Source: Xanthomonas arboricola pv. populi (GTDB taxonomy: Bacteria > Pseudomonadota > Gammaproteobacteria > Xanthomonadales > Xanthomonadaceae). Taken from it: a stretch of 64,000 bases of DNA. The stretch covers positions 1 through 64,000 of the forward strand of contig NZ_MDEB01000002.1 in the NCBI RefSeq assembly GCF_002939945.1. The letters are read 5' to 3'. Made by a program: the position numbers and the translations under genes. Under the pieces are notes generated by a model. That model was not told where the DNA came from, ran no database searches, and worked only from the letters and a program-made list of their open reading frames with translations. Positions 28,166 to 36,420 of this stretch are shown here, piece after piece (the first letter of the stretch is position 1; each line of letters starts with the position of its first letter).

Positions 28166-31100
28166 ATGATCGAAATGAACTGCATGCCATTCGCACGCCA
28201 CCGCAGCACGCTGTCCGCCGGTATCGCCATCGTCTTGTTCGCGAGCACCGCCTCTACCACCGCTGCCGCCCAGCAGGCCGACGGCACGCCGGCGCCCACG
28301 GGCCAGGCCGAGGTGCAGGCCACGGACCTGGATGCGGTGACGGTGACCGGCTACCGCTACGCAATCGAAAAAAGCCTGGAGCAGAAGCGCAACGCCAACG
28401 CCGTGGTCGATGTGATCACCGCCGAGGACGTGGGCAAGTTCCCCGACAAGAACGTGGCCGATGCGCTGCAGCGCGTGCCCGGCGTGGTCATCAGCCGCGA
28501 CGGCGGCGAGGGCAAGAATGTCAGTGTGCGTGGCCTGTCCTCGGAGCTGGTGCTGACCGAATTGAACGGCAACTACATCGCCACCGCCGAGTCCAATGGC
28601 GACCCGACGCGCTCGTTCAACTACACGCTGCTGCCGTCGAACCTGCTGGGCAGCGCGGAGCTGTACAAGACGCCGGAAGCGCGCATCGACGAAGGCGGCA
28701 TCGGCGGCACGGTGATCCTGCAGACGCGGCGCCCGCTGGAACTGGAGCCAAACTCCGGCTTCGTTTCCGCCGAGGGCACCTGGTCCGATACCAGCAAGAA
28801 GACCGACGGCCAGTTCTCCGGTTCGTACTCGTGGCACGACAAGGACAACCGCTTCGGTGTCTTCGTTGGCTACACGCAGCAAAAGCGCACCGCGCGCACG
28901 CTCGATGCCAGCACCGAGAGCTGGCAGTGGTACGGGCGCGACGAAGTCGGCCCGGCGGTCGACGTGAACGGAAATCCCTCGGACTTCAATGCCAACTGGT
29001 GGGGCGGGACCGGTTTCTGGACCCAGGACGGCAATTACTCCACCGGTTTCATGATGCCGACCGCGGTCAGCCTGGGCGCCAAGCGCGAGGAGCGCGAGCG
29101 CAAGGGCGCGCAACTGACCTTGCAGTTCAAGCCGACCGACGACCTGACGCTGACCGCGAACTACTTCCGCTTCGACCTGTCGCAGAACTCGCAGACCAAT
29201 ACCATCAAGATTCCCGAGTGGAACATCGCGCGCTATGACGGCGACGGCAACTGGCGCGGCGGCCGTCTGCTCGACCGGCTGCAGTTCGATTCCAGCGGCA
29301 CCATCGTCACCGGCGCCGCCTACAGCCTGCGCCCGGGCAAGACCTACTACTGCAGCGAGGCGCAGGCCGCCGCGGCCGGCCTGCCGCCGGGCGGCTGGGG
29401 CTCGGACGATTGCACCGTGCCGACGCCGCAGATCACCGGTAGCTACAACATCGAAAAATCGCTGTCGCAGACCGTGGACCTGGGCGGCGAATGGCGTGGC
29501 GAGCAAGTGGACGTGGCGTTCAAGGCGGGCCGCACCTGGGCCAAGGGCGGGCCGGAGCTGCAGTTTTCCCTGCCGATCAAGCCGCGCCTGCAGAACGCCG
29601 ACGGCAGCTGGACCAGCGCCAACTTCGCCAGCGCCTGGGACCTGACTGGCACGCCGTCCATGACGTTCTCGCCGGAGCTGATGCAGAACCTGCGCGACGG
29701 CATCCTGCAGGTCGACCTGGGCTCGACCGGCTCGTCCTGGACCCGCAACACCAACCAGCAGCAGTACGCGCAGATCGATACCACCTGGCATTTCGACGGC
29801 GAGGTCTTCGACTCGCTGCAGTTCGGCATCAAACGTCGCGACGGCGGCATCCACCGCAGTACCGGCAACAACTACTGGGTGTGCCCGGGCACCGATCCGG
29901 GCGACTACGACAACCGCTACTGGAACGGGCGCTGCAATGCCATCGCCACGCAGTTCTCGCCGGGGCTGCTGTTCGCGCAGGACAACCTGGCCGGTGGCGT
30001 CAACGCCAGCGCGTTCCCGGCGATCAACTTCCCGGGCTACATCGGCTATTTGAACCAAACCTACGGCGCGATGCAGACCCGCAGCGAAGACAACTTCGTC
30101 TACAACGTCGACGAAGAGATCTATTCCAGCTATCTGCAGCTCAACTTCCACACCGGGCGGCTGCGTGGCAACGTCGGCGTGCGGGTGGCGCGTACCGGCC
30201 AGCGTGCCGATTCTACCGACAAGGTGACCGCCTACAACGACTACTTCTTCGACGGCGCCGACGGCAACCCGCTGGCCTGCCAGCAGGGCGCTGCCATGCC
30301 CGGCAGCGCGCCGGCCGACACCTATTGCGGCACCGAAGGCTACTGGCGTTTGGCCGACAGCGTGCAACGCACCGAGTCGTTCGTGGTCAGCGGGCTGGAC
30401 CGCAACTACACCGACGTGCTGCCAAGTTTCAACCTGGCCTACGACCTGACCGAGAACCTGCTGCTGCGCGCGGCAGCCGCGAAGGTGATCGCACGTCCCA
30501 GCTACAACGACATTGCCGCGCCTGGCAGCCTGGAGTTTTACAGTCCCGAGTACGTGGCCGACCGGCGCCTGACCGGCGGTGCCAGCGAGCAGGGCTGGTA
30601 CGGCTCGGGCAGCAACAAGAACCTGGAGCCGTACAAGGCCAACCAGTTCGACCTGGGGCTGGAATGGTATTTCCTCCCGGGTTCGGTGGCGGGTATGGGG
30701 CTGTTCCGCAAGAACGTGGAGAACTTCGCGGTCGACGTGATCAGCGACGTCAACATGATGGTCGACGGACAACCGGTCACCGTGCAGAACTACAGCACCC
30801 AGGCCGGCGGCCAGGACGCGGTGTCGCAGGGTGTGGAGCTCTACGCGCAGCACACGCTGCCATTCGGTCTTGGTGTGCAGTTCAACTACACCTACAACGA
30901 TGCCAGCAAGGCGGCGGTGCGGCTGGAGGACGGCACTGAGGTCGGCAAGACCTCCATGCCGGGCAGCGCCAAGAACCAGACCAACCTCACCGTATTCTAC
31001 GAGACCGACAGCCTGCTGCTGCGCGCCTCGTACAACCGTCGCGGCGAGCTGGTGCAAGGCTTGGTCAACGGGTTGAACGTCTACGAGGAGCCGTACTACC

Positions 31101-31276
31101 AGGTCGATCTGAACGCGGCGTACAACATCACCCCGGCACTCAGCCTCACCGCCTCGGTGCTGAACCTGACCAAGCAGGAGTCCCGCTCGCACCTGGGCGA
31201 GGACACCCGCGCCCGCTTCTACACCGGCGGCTACGCAGGCCGGCTGGCGTACCTGGGGCTGACCTACAAGTTCTAG
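28166..31276 (+). CDS. TonB-dependent outer-membrane receptor
   Basis: A 1036-residue receptor: signal peptide to about residue 35 (cleavage near STTAAAQQ), TonB-box region (AVTVTGYR), plug domain (about 60-190, DVGKFPDKNVADALQRVPGV and VRGLSSELVLTELNG), then a 22-strand barrel ending LAYLGLTYKF, with the terminal Phe expected of barrels. It belongs to the large TonB-receptor type (around 1000 residues, FPDKN motif) common in Xanthomonas and Caulobacter, often for carbohydrates. No transport or regulator gene is adjacent, so the substrate is unknown. It is the only long plus-strand gene in the first half of the window. Confidence 0.95.
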   Translation: MIEMNCMPFARHRSTLSAGIAIVLFASTASTTAAAQQADGTPAPTGQAEVQATDLDAVTVTGYRYAIEKSLEQKRNANAVVDVITAEDVGKFPDKNVADALQRVPGVVISRDGGEGKNVSVRGLSSELVLTELNGNYIATAESNGDPTRSFNYTLLPSNLLGSAELYKTPEARIDEGGIGGTVILQTRRPLELEPNSGFVSAEGTWSDTSKKTDGQFSGSYSWHDKDNRFGVFVGYTQQKRTARTLDASTESWQWYGRDEVGPAVDVNGNPSDFNANWWGGTGFWTQDGNYSTGFMMPTAVSLGAKREERERKGAQLTLQFKPTDDLTLTANYFRFDLSQNSQTNTIKIPEWNIARYDGDGNWRGGRLLDRLQFDSSGTIVTGAAYSLRPGKTYYCSEAQAAAAGLPPGGWGSDDCTVPTPQITGSYNIEKSLSQTVDLGGEWRGEQVDVAFKAGRTWAKGGPELQFSLPIKPRLQNADGSWTSANFASAWDLTGTPSMTFSPELMQNLRDGILQVDLGSTGSSWTRNTNQQQYAQIDTTWHFDGEVFDSLQFGIKRRDGGIHRSTGNNYWVCPGTDPGDYDNRYWNGRCNAIATQFSPGLLFAQDNLAGGVNASAFPAINFPGYIGYLNQTYGAMQTRSEDNFVYNVDEEIYSSYLQLNFHTGRLRGNVGVRVARTGQRADSTDKVTAYNDYFFDGADGNPLACQQGAAMPGSAPADTYCGTEGYWRLADSVQRTESFVVSGLDRNYTDVLPSFNLAYDLTENLLLRAAAAKVIARPSYNDIAAPGSLEFYSPEYVADRRLTGGASEQGWYGSGSNKNLEPYKANQFDLGLEWYFLPGSVAGMGLFRKNVENFAVDVISDVNMMVDGQPVTVQNYSTQAGGQDAVSQGVELYAQHTLPFGLGVQFNYTYNDASKAAVRLEDGTEVGKTSMPGSAKNQTNLTVFYETDSLLLRASYNRRGELVQGLVNGLNVYEEPYYQVDLNAAYNITPALSLTASVLNLTKQESRSHLGEDTRARFYTGGYAGRLAYLGLTYKF

Positions 31277-31286
31277 CGCCAACGTG

Positions 31287-31323
31287 TCGCGCCCATGCCT
31301 ACCGCGTGGCGGTATGGGCGCGA
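31287..31323 (+). terminator. Hairpin downstream of TonB receptor gene
   Basis: A perfect 10-bp stem TCGCGCCCAT / ATGGGCGCGA with an inner GCC/GGC extension starts 11 bp after the receptor stop. No U-run follows, so it is a probable terminator or 3'-end hairpin. Confidence 0.55.
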
Positions 31324-31401
31324 TGGTAAAGAAGTTAACCTGGAACCGTTATTTGCCCAAAATAGCCGACCTTTCCAGCCTTCGGGATTGAAAGGTCCCG
31401 C

Positions 31402-31478
31402 CGGGGTATAGCGCAGTCTGGTAGCGCGCCTGCTTTGGGAGCAGGATGTCGGGGGTTCGAATCCCTCTACCCCGACCA
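31402..31478 (+). tRNA. tRNA-Pro (anticodon TGG)
   Basis: 77 nt with encoded CCA. The acceptor stem is CGGGGTA / TACCCCG, the D-arm is GCGCAGTCTGGTAGCGC, the anticodon loop TTTGGGA lies within a CCTGC/GCAGG stem (anticodon 31436-31438), and the T-arm is GGGGGTTCGAATCCCTC. Reads CCA and probably other proline codons. Confidence 0.98.
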
Positions 31479-31520
31479 TTCCGAGCTCTTGACGGCGTGG
31501 GAATGCGAAGTTCGGTCCGG

Positions 31521-31597
31521 GCGCCCGTAGCTCAACCGGATAGAGCACCGGCCTTCTAAGCTGGCGGTTAAAGGTTCGAGTCCTGTCGGGCGCGCCA
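31521..31597 (+). tRNA. tRNA-Arg (anticodon TCT)
   Basis: 77 nt with encoded CCA. The acceptor stem is GCGCCCG / CGGGCGC, the anticodon loop CTTCTAA gives anticodon TCT at 31555-31557, and the T-arm has GGTTCGAGTCC. It lies 42 bp after tRNA-Pro. AT-richer DNA with a subtilase gene begins right after it, so its 3' end is a candidate integration site. Confidence 0.98.
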
Positions 31598-31632
31598 TTA
31601 GTAGCAAGGGCTGAGGGCTAATCTGAGGCTCA

Positions 31633-31653
31633 CTCCCTAAATTTCTCCCTAAA
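31633..31653. repeat. Short direct repeats beside tRNA-Arg
   Basis: Two copies of CTCCCTAAA with a 12-bp period lie 36 bp past the tRNA, at the junction with the AT-richer island. Such paired short repeats are typical of integrase arm or core sites, but no matching att copy was found at the other end. Confidence 0.4.
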
Positions 31654-31705
31654 ATCCCAAATGTAAGAAGCCGTTTCGTAATCGCCAGCGGCTACTTAAA
31701 GTTAA

Positions 31706-33949
31706 TCATTCAGTTTGGATCGAAACTTCAACGTCGTTGACGGCGCTCTCTACGTAGTTGCCCAAGCTAGTTGCTACTGAGTCATAGATGGATCCGTCTT
31801 GACCAGTTGTGCCAGTTAAGGTCAGTACGAAGGCAACTTGGCTAGCTTCGATCTCCATGTTGTTTGTTATGCCAAATTGATATAGATCCCTGGCGAATAT
31901 GCGTGCGCATACTCGCATAGTTGTTCCGCTGAACGACTTTCCGGTGGGAATATTTTCTGCGTGGTGGCGTACAGGGTTCCACTTCGCATGCTCCGAGCGA
32001 GCTTTCAACTCTGGATCAGTATCCTCTTTCATCGACCCGGCAAGGTTGCCCATCTTTCCTTTCGCAGTTGTGTACTGCAATGCAACCTGAAGTCGTGTTG
32101 AAAAGTAGTTGGCAGCACCGAGCTCCGATACCTTCGGGGTCAAGATTGCTGTTAAGCAGACACGGCCTTTAAGCTTTCCATTGAAGATCAGCTGGGGCGG
32201 AATTGGAATGTCTTCCCAGTAATACCACTGACCAGCCTTGAGCTCCGAGGTCCATAATAATGTCACGGAGTCATCGTTGCATTTCCAAGGTACGTCGTGG
32301 CTCATGCATGGAGATCCCCAGCCGAGCCTTGGCTCATAGGCATTTCTGTCTGCGGTATTGATTAGAAGTGCACGGACCAGATCGGGAGTTGGGGCTTTGA
32401 GATTGTGAAATGTGTGGGCAGCCAGGCTCGAGACTAGGGCAGTAGCAAAGCTGCTGCCGGTGAGCTGATTGCCCCCTAAGCCTCTGAGGGTGGAAAACCA
32501 TGAGAGCTCTGGCTTCATCAATCCCTCGGGTCCTGGACCACCAAGGCAAGCCGGACAAGCAGTTCCAGGTAGATCGGCTTCGGCTATTCGCCCACCAACA
32601 GTTAAAGCTGCTTCACAGTCTGCGGGTGGACATGGACGCAGTTCAGAGCAGTGGTCTACGTTACCAACTGAAATAACAGGCAAAATTCCATACTCGCGTG
32701 CAATCTTATGGATATCATGGCCAAGAACGCTCATCTCATGAGGTGAGCCTGGTTCAACTGGTTCATTGAATGACAAATTCCATACCTTCGTGTCCCCATG
32801 ATGGCGTGCGATGACCGAACGAAGGTAGCTCTGGAAAGCAAGCCTGGCCGGGCTGCCGGGATCCGAAGTAGCGATAGCTTGAGCTATGCCCAATCTGCAC
32901 ACTAAATCAGGAATTTTTAGATGTGTGTTCCAAGCTGAGCCGTGTACTACGAGTGACGCAATGCGGTTTCCATGGGCTCTATTTGCTGAGACATCCGCAA
33001 CTAGTGAAGGGGCTTCCCAGGCAACCATAGGTTTATAGCTGTTCGCAAACAAACCGCCGTCTATAACCCCGACAATTGGCTGCCATTGCTCGTCGGGGAT
33101 CGGTCGTTCTGGATCTGGAGCGGTGGGTGCCTGGGTGGCCTGGATCTGACGAATCGGATCTATTCTGAAAACGCTCCCGGATGCTATTAATGCATTGAGA
33201 GAATTGACGTCGCGAGCAGCAATATTCAAACGTGTGAAAGGGTTCTGCCGATATTCCCGTGTTGCTCGGGCAAGGCTGTTAGCTGAGTTGGCGGTTTGTA
33301 TTTGAAGCTGATCAGCGTCTGATCCTGGTTCGCGTGTTATGCCGACAAGATCGTTAATCCCGCTTATCAAATTGTCTTCTTGCAACTTGGTTATGGATGC
33401 GACAACGCTAGTCCTAGCCTCTGCTTCAAAGAATGGTGCTAGCCAAACAGTAAACAGCCTCCCGCTGTCGATCTGGGTTGCTGCATCCCAAATGGAGTTG
33501 GTAGTTCGGCCACCCAGAACGTCACTATCGCCCAGCGACATTACAGAGCTAATTCTTGAAACTGCAATACGTACATCAGTACGCGCACTTGTTTTGACAA
33601 TTGTCGATATCGCTTCCGATGCGTTTAGATCAACTTCAGCAAGGTAGCCACCTCGAAAGGGAGCAACAAGTTGGCTTCCCAAATCAGCGCGAAATAGAGC
33701 GTCGGGCTCATGCGAAGGTGCTAGTGAGTCGTCAAACATCTTGACGGCTACGAGAGACCGTCCGGCGTGTATACCCGTAGTTCGCCGAGAGATCTCCTCG
33801 AACTGCTCTCCCAAAACAATGCGTTGCTGATCCAGACGGTCGCTTTTTATATGTGCCTCAGTCGGATTTCGGCCGGTAACAGTCGCTCTACGTGGGTCGC
33901 GCTTGAGGGTGAGTACCGGATTGAGTACGGGTCTAATATCAGTAGCCAC
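31706..33949 (-). CDS. ietS: IetS-like subtilisin-family (S8) serine protease of a two-gene defence/addiction pair
   Basis: A 747-residue protein with no signal peptide, so intracellular. Residues 1-285 have no motif I recognise. The S8 domain follows with Asp297 (VGVIDGG), His326 (RAHGNRIASLV), oxyanion Asn430 (ISVGN) and nucleophile Ser500 (TGSSFATAL), so the catalytic set is complete. About 200 further residues follow. It starts 4 bp after the AAA+ gene. The pair corresponds to IetA-IetS, known as a plasmid-stability module of Agrobacterium Ti plasmids and reported among anti-phage systems, with the protease as toxic effector. Its AT content is visibly higher than that of the surrounding genes. 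Confidence 0.85.
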   Translation of the reverse strand: MATDIRPVLNPVLTLKRDPRRATVTGRNPTEAHIKSDRLDQQRIVLGEQFEEISRRTTGIHAGRSLVAVKMFDDSLAPSHEPDALFRADLGSQLVAPFRGGYLAEVDLNASEAISTIVKTSARTDVRIAVSRISSVMSLGDSDVLGGRTTNSIWDAATQIDSGRLFTVWLAPFFEAEARTSVVASITKLQEDNLISGINDLVGITREPGSDADQLQIQTANSANSLARATREYRQNPFTRLNIAARDVNSLNALIASGSVFRIDPIRQIQATQAPTAPDPERPIPDEQWQPIVGVIDGGLFANSYKPMVAWEAPSLVADVSANRAHGNRIASLVVHGSAWNTHLKIPDLVCRLGIAQAIATSDPGSPARLAFQSYLRSVIARHHGDTKVWNLSFNEPVEPGSPHEMSVLGHDIHKIAREYGILPVISVGNVDHCSELRPCPPADCEAALTVGGRIAEADLPGTACPACLGGPGPEGLMKPELSWFSTLRGLGGNQLTGSSFATALVSSLAAHTFHNLKAPTPDLVRALLINTADRNAYEPRLGWGSPCMSHDVPWKCNDDSVTLLWTSELKAGQWYYWEDIPIPPQLIFNGKLKGRVCLTAILTPKVSELGAANYFSTRLQVALQYTTAKGKMGNLAGSMKEDTDPELKARSEHAKWNPVRHHAENIPTGKSFSGTTMRVCARIFARDLYQFGITNNMEIEASQVAFVLTLTGTTGQDGSIYDSVATSLGNYVESAVNDVEVSIQTE

Positions 33950-33953
33950 TTGA

Positions 33954-35057
33954 TCATCCTTTCAGGTAGGCGGAGACTGTCTGTCTGCTGATTTTCAAAA
34001 AGCGTGCGACATCTGATTGTGCTGCTCTAAACCTGTTTACAAGTTCTTGGGTCAATAGCTTGCGAGCATCTGTTGCATTCGTTGCCGCCATATCACTATT
34101 TGCACGGTTCTCTTGCAGTGTACGTAAAGCTAGAGCCATCCAATCGATTTCCTTTGACTCGACCACCGCGCGTCGTCTTGACGCTAAAGCGAGCTGTTCG
34201 ATATCTGCTCCAGTCAATCCCTCGGAGAGGTGGGCGAGTATATTCGCGTTCCCACTGAGGTCTTCGTTATCTCCTAAGAAGTAGGCCCATAATGCTTGAC
34301 GTAGATCAAAGTCGGGGAGGCCGAAGTTTATTTTGTATGAGAATCGTCGCCATATTGCAGCATCAAGCATCTGAGGGTGATTGGTCGCCCCTATTACCAC
34401 GGCCTCTGCATCTAAACTATCTATGCCTTGGATGACGGTGTTGACGACTCGCTTCAATTCCCCAAGTTCATTTCTGTCGTCACGCATTTTTGCTAGGGCA
34501 TCTAACTCATCAAGAAACAATACCGCGTTTTTCCCGGCCACAAAGTCGAAGATGGCGCGGATGTTTTTGGCCGTGTCACCAAGCATGGATGAAATGACAG
34601 AATCTAACCTAGCGACGTAAAGCTTGCGGCCCATTTGGGCTGCTATTTGGCCGGCGATAAGTGTTTTGCCAGTCCCTGGTGGCCCTGATAATAGGAGGGA
34701 TAAGCGAGAAGCAATACCCTTTGCTGCTAATAAAGAATAGTTTTCGGCATCACTTAGGAAGTTCTCATACTGCTCCCGAGCAGGTTGCGACAAAAAAGTT
34801 GGTGCGCTGGGCCAACTATGTTCTTCCACCAACGGCAGGCGAGACTTTGCATCTACCGGCAACATTTCAGTGAAGCCAGAGGCTTGAAGTGGCACACCCT
34901 TCTTGCTTAGTGCTGAGCGTAGACGGCGCGCTCCCTCTACATCGCAGACGTCTAGCTCCCGAGCGAGTCTCTGACCCACCCTGCGGAGCCTTGTGTAGTC
35001 GGCCGCCAACGCGGCCTCTGCGAACTCTACAATTGCGTTTGAATCGACAGCGTTCAT
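33954..35057 (-). CDS. ietA: IetA-like AAA+ ATPase with C-terminal helix-turn-helix
   Basis: A 367-residue protein: an N-terminal helical region (1-85), then one AAA+ module with Walker A GPPGTGKT (125-132), Walker B VLFLDELDAL (Asp183/Glu184), sensor 1 GATNHP (Asn226), Arg-finger candidates Arg237/Arg238 and sensor 2 LTGADIEQLA (about 281-290). The last 22 residues (DVARFLKISRQTVSAYLKG) look like a helix-turn-helix. It should control the IetS protease, as antitoxin or activating sensor. The HTH suggests DNA binding, perhaps autoregulation. First gene of the pair. Confidence 0.85.
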   Translation of the reverse strand: MNAVDSNAIVEFAEAALAADYTRLRRVGQRLARELDVCDVEGARRLRSALSKKGVPLQASGFTEMLPVDAKSRLPLVEEHSWPSAPTFLSQPAREQYENFLSDAENYSLLAAKGIASRLSLLLSGPPGTGKTLIAGQIAAQMGRKLYVARLDSVISSMLGDTAKNIRAIFDFVAGKNAVLFLDELDALAKMRDDRNELGELKRVVNTVIQGIDSLDAEAVVIGATNHPQMLDAAIWRRFSYKINFGLPDFDLRQALWAYFLGDNEDLSGNANILAHLSEGLTGADIEQLALASRRRAVVESKEIDWMALALRTLQENRANSDMAATNATDARKLLTQELVNRFRAAQSDVARFLKISRQTVSAYLKG

Positions 35058-35152
35058 CTATGTGCTCAGATTACGGGCGTGTATGTAAGGATGGAATAGT
35101 CACTAGCCAAGTGTACGGGCCAGTTTGTCACGTTTTACTGAGCATTTGTCAG

Positions 35153-35287
35153 TCAATTGTCGTCGGCGGGCTCAGCGTGAGCAAGTTCGTGGTTATAAAC
35201 ATGAACCATTGCGTCTGTTCTGTGACCGCTCGCTAGCTTTTTGTCGCCCTTTGTATCGGTGACGCCGCGGTGCTTGAGTCCATGCAT
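35153..35287 (-). pseudogene. Tyrosine-recombinase (integrase) C-terminal remnant
   Basis: 44 codons read HGLKHRGVTDTKG, then LASGHRTDAMVHVYNHELAHA. This is the end of a phage/island integrase, with the H-x-L-K-x-R box, the SGHRT box and the catalytic Tyr (VHVYNHE, residue 31). An in-frame TGA lies four codons upstream of its first Met, and the N-terminal 85-90% of an integrase is missing. It is oriented like ietAS and lies 96 bp upstream of ietA. It marks the island as formerly integrative. Confidence 0.85.
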
Positions 35288-35458
35288 CGTGATGGGTCAG
35301 GTGCACTTATCAGACGACGGCGCTCGGCTTGCGTGTCCCGTATGGAACTGCGCCAGCGGCGGACACAGGCGCGGGAGACCTGCCAGCGTGTATTGACACG
35401 CGAGACCGCGTACTTGCAATCTAGCCCCAAGGAGCGTCGAAACTCCTCTCATAGCGGT

Positions 35459-35488
35459 ACCCACCTCCGTCAAACCGGTGGGTTTTTT
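35459..35488 (+). terminator. Plus-strand intrinsic terminator before symE-like operon
   Basis: The stem ACCCACC / GGTGGGT is followed directly by five more T (T-run 35483-35488). There is no protein gene upstream on this strand, so it would end a non-coding transcript or act as an attenuator in the leader of the downstream genes. Confidence 0.7.
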
Positions 35489-35526
35489 GTGCCTGCGTCC
35501 TGCAGGTGCAAGCCGACGCAATGCCT

Positions 35527-35605
35527 ATGTCGGGAGGGCGGCTAATACAACACCCGCAAGGGGAATACGCCCGCCGGCTATGAGCGGTTTCGAACCTCCC
35601 GACAT
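35527..35605 (+). ncRNA. Candidate structured RNA/leader of the symE-like operon
   Basis: A perfect 11-bp long-range stem, ATGTCGGGAGG at 35527-35537 and CCTCCCGACAT at 35595-35605, closes a 57-nt interior with inner pairings (GGCGGC..., ACCCGCAAGGGG, GCCCGCCGGC) and a GGTTTCGAACC-like loop. It lies 38 bp after the terminator and 50 bp before the AGGAGG ribosome-binding site of the first gene. Layout recalls antisense/leader RNAs of prophage-type immunity (C4-like) and the RNA partner of SymE toxins. I cannot assign a family. Confidence 0.5.
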
Positions 35606-35654
35606 CCCGTCGCCGTTGGCGGCGGTTCTTGGGTTGTTCCAGGAGGGCGTTGCC

Positions 35655-35921
35655 ATGTCTACCGCACCATCCATGCCGGCATCTGTACCGGTTGATCTGT
35701 TGCCAGCTTCCGCTCACTGCCTGCGGTGGGATGTGGGCGAGGTGCTGCGCCGGCGCGCCGCACGCGCAGCTGTTGAGCAGGCGAGCGCCCATTCCGCGCA
35801 TCCGCTGAGTTGGCAGCCCGCTGTGTTGCCGCACACCTTGCGCCGCCGGTTCGCACGCAAGGCCGTGGCGTTACAGCAGCGCGCTGCCGCATCCACCAAC
35901 CACCACCCGGAGGCGCCATGA
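35655..35921 (+). CDS. Hypothetical 88-residue protein coupled to symE-like gene
   Basis: An 88-residue Ala/Arg-rich protein with no recognised domain. A strong AGGAGG Shine-Dalgarno lies 9 bp before the ATG. It overlaps the SymE-family gene by 4 bp (ATGA). The frame extends upstream through the structured leader, but the Shine-Dalgarno favours this start. Its role may be mainly translational coupling. Confidence 0.6.
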   Translation: MSTAPSMPASVPVDLLPASAHCLRWDVGEVLRRRAARAAVEQASAHSAHPLSWQPAVLPHTLRRRFARKAVALQQRAAASTNHHPEAP

Positions 35922-36331
35922 CACGCCGCCGCCCACCCACGGCATCTGCCAGCGCACGGCCCACCCGCACGCGTACGCGCCCCGCGCCACCCAAGCGGGT
36001 GCAGTGGGTTGTGGTGGAACCCGACCGCACCAAGCTGCCACCGATGCTGCCGCCCGACCCGGACGCCTCCCCGCAAGGCCCCGGCACGCTACGCGCACCC
36101 CGCCGCGCCCGCCGCCCGCGCCAATGCACCGTCAGCTACACCCATTACCCCGGCGCCCACGACCACGCCGGCGACCAGCACGTGCCCCACGTCCGCCTCA
36201 GCGGCCTATGGCTGGAACAACTGGGCTTTGCCATCGGTACCAAGCTGCGCATCACCGCCAGCGAAGGGCAGCTGTTGATGGAGGTGTTGCCGCCGGTGGA
36301 GGTGCCGGCCAAGGCGCGCAGCGTGCGGTGA
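35918..36331 (+). CDS. SymE-family toxin-like protein
   Basis: A 137-residue protein. Residues 1-65 are basic and Pro-rich; residues 69-124 match the SymE domain (TVSYTHYPGAH, VPHVRLSGLWLEQLGF, IGTKLRITASEGQLLMEV), an AbrB-like fold. E. coli SymE is a type I toxin controlled by an antisense RNA (SymR). In Xanthomonas SymE-like proteins are frequent in accessory regions. The long basic N-terminal extension is not in E. coli SymE. The structured leader upstream may be its RNA control. Confidence 0.85.
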   Translation: MTRRRPPTASASARPTRTRTRPAPPKRVQWVVVEPDRTKLPPMLPPDPDASPQGPGTLRAPRRARRPRQCTVSYTHYPGAHDHAGDQHVPHVRLSGLWLEQLGFAIGTKLRITASEGQLLMEVLPPVEVPAKARSVR

Positions 36332-36420
36332 TGATGGTGCGGCTGCCAGACCCCTTGCGATTGACCTCGGTGCCGGATGCCACTAGCGTCGCAGCCACAC
36401 CAGCGCACAACGGACGCTTC

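Noticed and set aside
28016-31282. 1088-codon open frame opposite the TonB receptor
   Set aside because: It is the exact antisense of a well-supported receptor gene in GC-rich DNA, where third-position GC bias opens the opposite strand. The translation is low in complexity and has no domain.
31706-33949. Secreted degradative subtilase of a plant pathogen
   Set aside because: No signal peptide, a long non-protease N-terminal region, and tight coupling to an AAA+ gene favour an intracellular IetS-type role.
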